In this document: positions 57,901-64,000 of the stretch, one piece after another
How the letters are laid out: each line of letters opens with the position of its first letter
Numbering within the stretch: the first letter of the stretch is position 1
Program-made: the position numbers and the translations under genes
Notes under the pieces: generated by a model
Seen by the model: the letters and a program-made list of their open reading frames with translations, nothing else
What the model was told of the DNA's origin: nothing
The model's database searches: none
Origin: Candidatus Gastranaerophilales bacterium
Lineage (GTDB): Bacteria > Cyanobacteriota > Vampirovibrionia > Gastranaerophilales > Gastranaerophilaceae
Assembly: GCA_944324425.1 (NCBI GenBank)
Contig: CALUWE010000002.1
Span: 140,630-204,629, forward strand
DNA: 64,000 nucleotides
Direction: 5' to 3'

Positions 57901-60160
57901 TTGCAAAAACATCAGCAGCTTCAACCGATAATGTATTATCGGCAACCATTTTAGACAATGTCGGATTATCATTAGCCGTTACGGTTGAATGGCTTGCAAC
58001 AGTTTCTATATCTACGCCTTCAAAAAATTTATTTATTTGAGTATCCGACAAACCGCTATTTTTCATATATTGTTTTATCGAAGTTAAATCTTCAGTAGCA
58101 AGTTTTGCTCCTGCTGTTGCATAAACTCCCGATTGATATGAATTTATTTTTGCACTTGATAAACCGGTTAAAATACCGATAAGCTGGTTTTTACCTTCGC
58201 CCAAGAATCTGTCAGCTGAAAAATAGTCTTCAGCACTCATAAATTCGCCCGTTGTAATATATGATTGTCCTTGTGCAATGGCATAATCCGCACCGAGTGA
58301 AAGAGCGGTATCCGTTATCGTTTCTGCCGCTTGGCCTGCAAAATATGAACCGACTTTACCAAAGCCCGCCACAGCTGCTTTATTTGCAACGACACCGTTT
58401 AGGCCGCTTGTAAATTTGCCTATTCCTCGACCTGCCGCATAAGATGCAATTTCGACACCCGTTTCAAGCGCTAAATTTTTAAGTTCTTCCTCGGTTAACC
58501 CGTTTTTGCTTGTAGCGCCGTCTGTCAAATCCATTGCATTATCCACAAACATGCCGCCTAAAGAAATATATCTGCCTGCTGTCATCAACGGAAGTCCGAC
58601 AGCGGCTCCGCCGGGTATAAAGCTGACAACCGCACCTACAACAATGCAGCCTAAACCGGCCATAGAAATTGTAGTCGATAGTTTATCCGCAAAACTGTTT
58701 TGATCATCCGCATACTTATCAACAAGCTCCGATAAAACGGTATCGCGCCCCATGGCGTCCGTTTGTGCTAAATAGTAATCATGTGCAATTGTTTCAATAT
58801 CTGAGCCTGTTGCGTCTTCAAATTTTTCAATATAATCGGAATCATATTGAGAAGCAAGCATAACGGCATTATATGTGTTTGACATTTTAATGTAGTTGTC
58901 AATTTTTTCCGTTGAAAATTCAACTCCCAAATAATGTTTATACGCTTCTTCAAATGTCATATCAGATTCGCCGTTTATGGCTGCATTCAGCCCGTCAACA
59001 ATTTCTTGTTGCTTGGATAATATATTTTTGACATCTTCATCCGATATTGAAAGCCCCGTTAATTCTTTAATGGCATTGTAACCGTCAGATATAACCCCGT
59101 CTTTTGCTTCTTGCGAATCAAATATTTCCTGCATTGATTGAAGGCTTTGAGTTAAGCTTTCAAGTGCGTATTGCTGATATTCTTCCGTTGTTTCAAAGCC
59201 TGTTTCCTGATTTAAAATATATTGAACATAATCATTAACGGGAATTGTATTGCCCTTTTCGTCAATTTGAACAACTCCGTCGGATTGAATGCTTGAAACT
59301 TTTGAAATATCAATATCCAAGCTTTCATAGTTATTATTTTTGACAATACAATCTTCTTTATCTGTTTTAAGATTATCTACTTTTGTATTGTCTAAGCTTA
59401 TTGAGTTTGATTTGCCGCCGGTTTTTAAATTTTTAATGTCTGAATCATCTGATATAACAGTGTCGCTTCCTTTGCCGGTTTTAATATTTTTGGCATTTGT
59501 ATCATTTAAAATAACGGTGTCTTCGCCGTTATCAAACAATCCCCAGAAAAATTCGCTGCTTGTATTTAAATTATCGATTGTTGTGTCCGAAACCGTTATA
59601 AAATCATCTCCAAAGCCGGTATTTATTTTTTTATTTATGGTCGACCCTTCAATTGTAATTGAATCTGACCCTTTGCCTGTCGAAATTTCATCCACTTCGG
59701 AGTTGTATATTTTTAGTTCATCATCACCTTTTTTGGTATTAATTTCATCAATTTTGGAGTTGTAAACGGTTATTTTTGAATTTTCATTTGAACCGTTAAT
59801 TTTTGCCCCTTTTGCACCTATTACAAGAATTTCTCCCGTTTTTGGATCTTCCAAAATTTTAGTATCTTCCGATATTTCTTCAACGGTTATTTTAACACCG
59901 GAAGACGATGTATATGTATATGTGCCTTTCTTCCATAAAAAACCGAGAGCCTTGTCTTGTTTGGGATTAATAACGTTATAATCAGATATGTCAATATTAA
60001 CGCTTTTGCCGTTGATTTCTATTTCACCGTCAAATTCAACGTCAAGAAGATCATCCTCGTTTTCGCTTTTGCGTTTTTGTTTCGTGTCGGTATTTTTTTC
60101 TGATTTGTTAGAATGAGACAAACGGTTGATTTTTACAAGTTTGTTATTCTCTATTTTCAT
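54959..60160 (-). CDS. 1733-aa multidomain protein with C-terminal calpain-like cysteine protease
   Basis: Very large protein, start 60160 (ATG) preferred over a GTG at 60169. Layout: charged Lys/Ser/Glu N-terminus (1-40); a beta-rich region (about 95-290) with repeated GKGSDSI/GFGDDFITV/KTGKGSDTV units, like RTX beta-rolls but not strict GGxGxD; helical part; hydrophobic Gly-rich stretch (about 494-540) that could insert in a membrane; helical repeats of the LSxxQI..A type (about 710-960); and a C-terminal papain-like/calpain domain with C1398 in QTLGDCYC, EYAYARTL (like EKAYAKL), H1680 in GAHAYGFE and N1700 in YNPHN. The triad suggests a secreted or injected protease toxin. Secretion route unknown. 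No Shine-Dalgarno site. Confidence 0.7.
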   Translation of the reverse strand: MKIENNKLVKINRLSHSNKSEKNTDTKQKRKSENEDDLLDVEFDGEIEINGKSVNIDISDYNVINPKQDKALGFLWKKGTYTYTSSSGVKITVEEISEDTKILEDPKTGEILVIGAKGAKINGSNENSKITVYNSKIDEINTKKGDDELKIYNSEVDEISTGKGSDSITIEGSTINKKINTGFGDDFITVSDTTIDNLNTSSEFFWGLFDNGEDTVILNDTNAKNIKTGKGSDTVISDDSDIKNLKTGGKSNSISLDNTKVDNLKTDKEDCIVKNNNYESLDIDISKVSSIQSDGVVQIDEKGNTIPVNDYVQYILNQETGFETTEEYQQYALESLTQSLQSMQEIFDSQEAKDGVISDGYNAIKELTGLSISDEDVKNILSKQQEIVDGLNAAINGESDMTFEEAYKHYLGVEFSTEKIDNYIKMSNTYNAVMLASQYDSDYIEKFEDATGSDIETIAHDYYLAQTDAMGRDTVLSELVDKYADDQNSFADKLSTTISMAGLGCIVVGAVVSFIPGGAAVGLPLMTAGRYISLGGMFVDNAMDLTDGATSKNGLTEEELKNLALETGVEIASYAAGRGIGKFTSGLNGVVANKAAVAGFGKVGSYFAGQAAETITDTALSLGADYAIAQGQSYITTGEFMSAEDYFSADRFLGEGKNQLIGILTGLSSAKINSYQSGVYATAGAKLATEDLTSIKQYMKNSGLSDTQINKFFEGVDIETVASHSTVTANDNPTLSKMVADNTLSVEAADVFAKYGLSDSQISKAQNMVNSGLTPSEAAICTNYNLSSRAYNDACKISDNNPDTSFATAANIVKNKDVYNMLNKGQITLDDASIYAARNLNASQIKAAGEFKNKYPETNTSQAAIISSNKTISKMFEKGQIASVEEATIYAEMGLVKSQVQNAQKLRQDEQLSISAASILARNEVVFNMYKNGEITSVDDAVKYAQDYKYKGEVTRAINEKEQGQSSLTSRNILAGSVAQTATASGESTAIKKSAEIDDSSITTAELLRNAIKGSEFEEEFDSRDINNICKSVDYAYNRLSKSGVQLTREDIIRIAEKTGYSTTSITDLTGMTNEFGKAYLLLKLMDDGSVSEDTMAKISDGVTQAGIFNLAYRDYFGEILKSSDLTNVPEVFEQIANSITKGTISTRQADAILDNIASLTSEDVRFIENNIGNNSFYTEQEYIQTFLYFKNLQTDNGIGILNMDELVQKMQQYGMGDTAAQVNVDETLYKNIKAMMNIDPSSIDASYMTMLIELIQTGEVNASALRSFDNVNDLRSIMYALSDAEDPNTIKSSDGWNYSTNLKSDIDKMCDVIASNKNKADLQTELLDAFVPVVKQNTDGIDTVNIGDAYKIEGEDGIRIKISDTESKLINMSRETYYKLFPPVDRYASSQQTLGDCYCIENMMLLYSLPDQRANLLEMFSEDESGNIKIKFPNCDFEVIFENGEFPKNQISDMYSSGAEGFKMLEYAYARTLIENEVAKAVQNLSGEELADFCNFIEKNSNDVFVYFDEQGQVHYAKYSEIYNDQPELIKKTVAAKNNSEMFTTVYPTLATTLLGNGGSQFSVLNAMDYDSILYIPEIKVPTDAEIDKQIEDIKNNPNLDESSKNDTIEYLKLYKGETPEKLEMQKMMEQQKEEMYKLYEDLGISRDRIKTFDGSILEQLKDPDFYKNNIVQFGIGAHAYGFECETDSSGNTVYYLYNPHNQGIPIKITDVDAFFNKEDLFQNIIITERKK

Positions 60161-60381
60161 ACGCTTCACACAGCTTTTGTTTTTTGTCGGTACTACAATT
60201 TTCTGCTTATTATATTTAATAAAAATATCGCAAAATACTTAAAAAACTTTATTTTTTGATACATAACTTAATATCTTGCATCTTATAAAATGAAAAATTC
60301 ATATTTTGTAAAATAATTAAATTTAAAACAAATATTTTAAAATTCTAAGAGCATTTATTAAGCCTGAAAACCATTTTCCAA

Positions 60382-60410
60382 TTGACTTTAAAACAAAAAT
60401 ATTATATAAC
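60382..60410 (+). promoter_or_regulatory. Near-consensus promoter of the 135-aa gene
   Basis: TTGACT (60382-60387), 17-nt spacer, TATAAC (60405-60410), 8 nt before the ATG at 60419. Again no ribosome site, so leaderless. The rest of the 258-bp divergent gap (60161-60418) is AT-rich and shows no clear minus-strand promoter. Confidence 0.65.
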
Positions 60411-60418
60411 TTCTTCTT

Positions 60419-60826
60419 ATGAATTTTGAAAATGTTAAAAAATACCTTGATTTAAGGAAATATATTTCATTTAACATATTGGCGCTTATTGGGCTTAGTG
60501 TCGGTATTATATATTTTATCATTGATTTTGTTGATGTTATGGCAGGGCATCCCAATTATTCCCTTTTAATTTTTATGTCAATTGTCAGTTTGCCTGTAAT
60601 TTTAATATCGTTTATTGCAGGTATATTTGAATTTATTTATAAAAAATTAAAAAATTCAGAAGAAGAAAACAATACAAAATGCGAAGAAGAAAACAAAAAG
60701 CCAAAAACCCTCTTGTTTTATATTTTAGAATTAATTTATTCTCTTTTATTTACTCTTGGGCTTATACCTGTTGTTTGTTTCTTTATTTTATGCGTTGCAG
60801 CTCTTTTTACGGGCTTTTATAGTTAA
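60419..60826 (+). CDS. Small polytopic membrane protein (4 TM)
   Basis: 135-aa protein with about four hydrophobic helices (about 15-40, 45-75, 97-118, 118-133) separated by a charged Glu/Lys/Asn linker (EEENNTKCEEENKK). No known family. It stands alone on the plus strand, divergent from the calpain-like gene and ending at a hairpin before repeat copy C. It might be a membrane-bound immunity or accessory protein of that locus; inference only. Confidence 0.6.
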   Translation: MNFENVKKYLDLRKYISFNILALIGLSVGIIYFIIDFVDVMAGHPNYSLLIFMSIVSLPVILISFIAGIFEFIYKKLKNSEEENNTKCEEENKKPKTLLFYILELIYSLLFTLGLIPVVCFFILCVAALFTGFYS

Positions 60827-60834
60827 TCATCAGG

Positions 60835-60862
60835 AACAAAAACATGCTTACCTGTTTTTGTT
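60835..60862 (+). terminator. Hairpin terminator after the 135-aa gene
   Basis: AACAAAAACA/TGTTTTTGTT 10-bp stem (60835-60844 with 60853-60862), 8-nt loop; T-rich 3' arm. Confidence 0.55.
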
Positions 60863-60867
60863 GTCAT

Positions 60868-60992
60868 CTTGGATTTTACTAGCGGTTCGTTCCTTGGATT
60901 ACGCTCCAAATTCCTTATTCAAGGAATTTTCCGCTTCACTTGTCACTCACCTTGGCGGGTTTCGCTTCGCTTCACCCTACGTAAAATCCGCT
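60868..60992 (+). repeat. Dispersed repeat copy C
   Basis: 125 bp. Shares CTTGGATTTTACTAGCGG, TTGGCGGGTTTCGCTTCG, CTTCACCCTACG and AAAATCCGCT with copy A (inverted) and the middle two with copy B. Its centre has a different hairpin (AAATTCCTT...AAGGAATTT) where A and B have GAAACC...GGTTTC. Confidence 0.75.
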
Positions 60993-61084
60993 ACCAATAC
61001 CCGTCTTCGCCGTTTGGGCCTTTGCCTTCATTTCCTTTTGATTTCGCTTTTTCTTTTCTTTTGTTTTTCGCTCTCTTGAAATTC

Positions 61085-61198
61085 CTAGCGGCTCACTAAT
61101 TTTGAACTTTGCTTTTGAAACCTAAAAGGTTTCAGTCGCTCCGTCAATCGTTCGCCTTGGCGGGTTTCGCTTCGCTTCACCCTACGGAATTTCGCTTC
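61085..61198 (+). repeat. Dispersed repeat copy B, fused to the lipase-like gene
   Basis: 114 bp. Begins CTAGCGG, has the GAAACC/GGTTTC hairpin, TTGGCGGGTTTCGCTTCG and CTTCACCCTACG. On the minus strand it encodes the last ~37 residues of the lipase-like ORF, and the repeat's own CTAG edge gives the TAG stop. Confidence 0.75.
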
Positions 61199-62111
61199 TT
61201 TAATCAAATGGTTATCTTTATCTTTTGAATGAAAGCCTTCTAAAAATGATATATCATCACTATCCCATTTGTCATTATTAATTTCATCTGCTGTTTTTTG
61301 AGAAGGGCTTCTATCATCTTTCTTTTCACCATCAAAGCCTTGAATAAAGGGGTCTTTTTTATCATATTTAATGGGTGCGGTAAAATCATTTTTGTATTTT
61401 TCTTTATAATAACCATTTAAATTTATTTTGCCATGTTCTTTTTCCCACTTTTCGCTTGCAATCGCATTGTTTATATCTAAAATGTCTATATTTTGGTGAG
61501 ATTGAATTGGATTTTTATAACTGGATGGAATAATATATGTTTGGCCAATGCACTTATCGCTTAATGAATTTTGCAAAAGATATAATACATCATTTGACGT
61601 TCTGTAATTTTTTATATTTGGGTATTTGCTATTAGGATTCATTCCGATTTTTGGCATTAAATCTTTAATGCCCCAAGAATTTATAGTAACAGCTTTGCAG
61701 CCTGTTGTGGCACCCAATGCTTGAGCCAGTGTGCCGCCAAGCGAGCTACCTGTTACAACAATTTCATAGTTTGGATATTTATTCTTTACATCAGTATAAT
61801 AATTTAGAGCATCATTGTATTGTCTTGTTAAAAAGCCAAACGCAAGTCCTGCCATATTTCCGTAATCTGCAGGGCCACATGCACCTCCTATAGCAAGTAT
61901 AATTTCTTTTTTGTTGTTATTTATATAACTTTCTGCACCAAAACCGGAACTTTTTTTGCATGTGCTTATTTTTCTGTAATCTTCAGATAAAAAAACTTGC
62001 ATTTCCAATATTTGAAGAAATTTGCAGACCTTTGGTTAATCCGCTTGCAGTATTGTTAAATGCCATTGCACTTGCATTTTTACAATTTTCAAATTCTTGT
62101 TCTGTTAACAT
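61085..62111 (-). CDS. Lipase-like serine hydrolase, frameshifted and repeat-tailed
   Basis: Alpha/beta-hydrolase (Lipase_3/Mbeg1-like). The nucleophile motif is VTGSSLGGTLAQALG and a TSNDVLYLL strand follows. The reading frame is broken: an ORF starting at 62111 (AAAGGA site; begins MLTEQEFENCKNAS) stops at TGA just after a run of seven T (61995-61989, minus strand), and the main frame (open from a TTG at 62008) continues after it. Losing one T would join them as ...NIGNAS-F-LSEDYRK. So this is a pseudogene, a slippage site or a sequencing error. The C-terminus (about 37 residues, RRVKRSETRQGE...) comes from repeat copy B and looks unlike the charged domain before it. Starts 3 nt after the 449-aa gene. 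Confidence 0.6.
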
Positions 62112-62114
62112 TCG

Positions 62115-63464
62115 CTACATTCCTTTTTTTAAATCAAATTTATATATTCTATTCAAAGAAAAAACAAAGTCTATTAAAGAGGTTTCTGATTCTGCACTAT
62201 ACAATAAAAAGCTGCTATCGTTCAATTTGATAAATTTTGGCATATAAGATTTATATTTAAAATCTGTAATTCTTTTAAATTCATTGGCTTTATAGTTAAA
62301 AAGATAAGTTTTTTTAGAATTATAAATATATGTTCCTAAATTTTGTCTGCCGCAGCAAAAAATTATTCTTTCGGGGGTAAGCACAATGTAATTTTGGTTT
62401 GGAAAAAACGGGTGTTTGAATAACCCTTCTTTTTTATCGGATATTTTTGTTGAGGCAATTTTTTCAATTTTGCCTTTTGAACTAACAAGAAAAGTATCAA
62501 TTATTGTTATTTCAGGAGTATTATAAGGCCTATATATCATTAAAAATTTATTTTCGCCAATTAAAATAAGTTCAATTTTATATACATTTATGTGAGCATT
62601 ATATTCAAACAACTTTTTATTATTTTCTAAATTGTATGAAGAAATTTTGTAATTATTTTGTTTTTTATAAAAAAGTGAAATGCCATTTTCCATTTGGCCC
62701 AAAAATATATCTTCTTTTTTATCTATACCATTTATTTCAAGGTTTTTTGTTTTATTTGTTTTTGTTGAAAATAATTTAAAATAATAGTTTGGTTTTCTGT
62801 TTTGGCATAAAAATTCGCCCTGAAATGAAATATACGGGTTGTTTGCTTTTTTTAATACATGGCAATTTTCCATACATTTATAGATAATATAATTTTCGCC
62901 TTTTATACTAACCGTTTGAATATTTTGCGGGTTTTTTAAAATTTCCTTTATTTCAGTTTTATTTTCAATAACGTCTTTTTTGTGGTTATAAACAATTAGA
63001 TATGAAGATTCATATTGCTTTTTGTCATCTTTAAAATTTTCAATATCATATAATTTAGAAAAAATTATATAAATTTTTCCGTTAATTTGTTTTGCAAATT
63101 CTATTTTGGAATAGTTAAATTCCGTGTTACATTTTTTAAATTTCTTTTCTTTTAAATCAAGGCTGTATAAACTATAAATTTCATTGTTTTGGTTTTTTAT
63201 AAAAAATAAAATGCAACTAGAATCAATTTTTATTCCATACGGGGAAAAATGTCTGATAGCAAATGTTTTAGAGTTTTTTAAATTTTCACTGTGCGGCAAT
63301 TTTTTAAAAAAATAAAATTTTCCATATTTAATTTCATTGTTCAATTGCCAAATATTGTATATAAAAATATTTATGCAAAAAATTATCAAAAGAAATGAAA
63401 CAACTTTTTTCTTTTTCAGATAATTAAAAACTTTTAAAATTGTTTGCCTAATTTTTTCTTTCAT
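62115..63464 (-). CDS. Membrane-anchored protein with beta-rich extracytoplasmic domain
   Basis: 449-aa protein: basic N-terminus, one membrane helix (about 21-43) and a large outside domain of alternating beta strands with many Tyr/Asn/Lys (ILFFIKNQNNEIYSLYSLDLKEKKFKK, SYLIVYNHKKD, SLFYKKQNNYKISSYNLENNK), similar in rhythm to WD/Kelch-type propellers, but I recognise no family. AAGGG site. The lipase-like gene follows 3 nt later, suggesting a joint role at the cell surface. Confidence 0.6.
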   Translation of the reverse strand: MKEKIRQTILKVFNYLKKKKVVSFLLIIFCINIFIYNIWQLNNEIKYGKFYFFKKLPHSENLKNSKTFAIRHFSPYGIKIDSSCILFFIKNQNNEIYSLYSLDLKEKKFKKCNTEFNYSKIEFAKQINGKIYIIFSKLYDIENFKDDKKQYESSYLIVYNHKKDVIENKTEIKEILKNPQNIQTVSIKGENYIIYKCMENCHVLKKANNPYISFQGEFLCQNRKPNYYFKLFSTKTNKTKNLEINGIDKKEDIFLGQMENGISLFYKKQNNYKISSYNLENNKKLFEYNAHINVYKIELILIGENKFLMIYRPYNTPEITIIDTFLVSSKGKIEKIASTKISDKKEGLFKHPFFPNQNYIVLTPERIIFCCGRQNLGTYIYNSKKTYLFNYKANEFKRITDFKYKSYMPKFIKLNDSSFLLYSAESETSLIDFVFSLNRIYKFDLKKGM

Positions 63465-63576
63465 TTTTAACCCTTTTTATTTCATTATTCTATTTTAGCA
63501 TATTGAAATTTTAAGGTTTTTACTAACCTTGAAAAACCTTTTATATAAAGGGTTTAGAATAAAATTAACTTGCATT

Positions 63577-63606
63577 TTGTTAAAAAAAATAAAAATATGG
63601 TAAAAT
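63577..63606 (+). promoter_or_regulatory. Promoter of the last gene
   Basis: TTGTTA (63577-63582), 18-nt spacer ending TGG, TAAAAT (63601-63606), 8 nt before the ATG at 63615; no ribosome site. Confidence 0.45.
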
Positions 63607-63614
63607 TCAAGATA

Positions 63615-64000
63615 ATGAAAAATTTATTTGGTTTTATTTTTTACTTTTTAATAATGTTTTTAGTTATGCCAATACCTTATTTTTTGGCTTCAGGTATTTT
63701 TTATTTGGCAGGAACATATTTTTTTGTGCTTGAATGTAATCTAATTTTGAATTTATTGATAATTTTCTTCTTGGCTTCAATTTTAACAATTTATACACAG
63801 TGTATTATTAAGCTGCCGTATAAAAGAATAATGAAAGGTTTTTTTAAATTATTAAAACGCTTTTTTAAAAAAATTATGAAGTATTATGCATTTTATTTAG
63901 CGTTATTTATTTTTGCAATTTTAACAGCAGATTTTAATAAATTGCTCGAAGCGTTAATTTCTTCTATTTTTATTGTTCTTTGGTTTTATGCTTTTTGTCT
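63615..64000 (+). CDS. Hydrophobic membrane protein, 3' end outside window
   Basis: Open frame of 128 codons with no stop up to the right edge. MKNLFGFIFYFLIMFLVMPIP starts two hydrophobic hairpins (about 5-30, 35-62), then a basic loop (KRIMKGFFKLLKRFFKKIMK) and two more helices (about 90-105, 110-128). No family recognised. The gene is incomplete here, and low-complexity AT-rich membrane sequence makes the coding call moderate, supported by a promoter 8 nt upstream. Confidence 0.55.
   Translation, partial: MKNLFGFIFYFLIMFLVMPIPYFLASGIFYLAGTYFFVLECNLILNLLIIFFLASILTIYTQCIIKLPYKRIMKGFFKLLKRFFKKIMKYYAFYLALFIFAILTADFNKLLEALISSIFIVLWFYAFC

Noticed and set aside
54959..60160. Classical RTX toxin
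   Set aside because: The beta-repeat units (GKGSDSI, GFGDDFI) do not follow a strict GGxGxDxUx pattern, and no type I secretion genes are nearby.
60756..61099. Two plus-strand ORFs across repeat copies C and B
   Set aside because: They overlap the 135-aa gene, a terminator and the repeats, and translate the repeat sequence; not credible genes.
54485..61198. CRISPR array
   Set aside because: Repeats are few, long, inverted and unevenly spaced, with no regular spacers and no cas genes.

Overview
The window is AT-rich (roughly 30% G+C by eye), densely packed bacterial DNA read with the standard code. The best guess at the source is a non-photosynthetic cyanobacterial relative of the Melainabacteria/Vampirovibrionia type (gut Gastranaerophilales-like). 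That is inference, from the mix of an S-layer-homology (SLH) envelope protein, an LL-diaminopimelate aminotransferase, prepilins with an A|F(S/T)LxE cleavage site, glycine-rich giant pilin-like proteins, and small proteins with an ISPI...F N-terminus. No phylogeny was run.

Layout. 0-10 kb: end of a sensor histidine kinase, a 70-aa protein, enolase, a HEAT-like protein, a Cys-rich SLH protein, a YhcH-type protein next to a membrane glycosyltransferase, and a LysM-like coiled-coil protein. 10-17 kb: an operon of three paralogous 700-840 aa prepilin-like, polyglycine-rich surface proteins behind one strong promoter. 17-25 kb: a minus-strand operon (phosphohexomutase, dapL, hisH, M49-like peptidase) and a plus-strand GT2/YkgJ pair. 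25-27 kb: a two-gene cassette of an SMC/ABC-like AAA ATPase and a small TOPRIM/RloB-like protein, a likely anti-phage module. 27-54 kb: mostly housekeeping genes (phosphoglucomutase, pheA, clpB, nupC, amidase, rsfS, ricT, SNF2 helicase, TPR protein, GAF-HD-GYP, mnmG, Skp-like, thrB, dnaN, comF, gcvPB, queA, split chromate transporter, GT-C). The stretch also holds a 54-aa gene coupled to nupC and a single pilin-like gene. 54-64 kb: an accessory region after a tRNA-Ser. It holds a 1.73-kaa multidomain protein ending in a calpain-like cysteine protease, a 94-aa partner, membrane proteins, a frameshifted lipase-like gene and three copies of a G+C-richer dispersed repeat, one of which supplies the lipase stop codon.

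How the genes work together. The window combines envelope biogenesis (SLH, Skp-like, amidase, GT-C and GT2 enzymes, phosphohexomutases), surface adhesion or secretion (giant pilins, LysM-like and calpain-like proteins), signalling (histidine kinase, HD-GYP) and core metabolism. At least ten genes have a -10 hexamer only 6-8 nt before the start codon and no Shine-Dalgarno sequence, so leaderless transcription looks common. Other genes have clear AGGAG-type sites. Several convergent genes abut or overlap at their stop codons with no terminator.

Most promising undescribed material: the calpain-tailed giant protein with its partner and flanking repeats, the polyglycine pilin triplet, the ATPase-TOPRIM pair, and the symmetric divergent leaderless promoter between comF and gcvPB.
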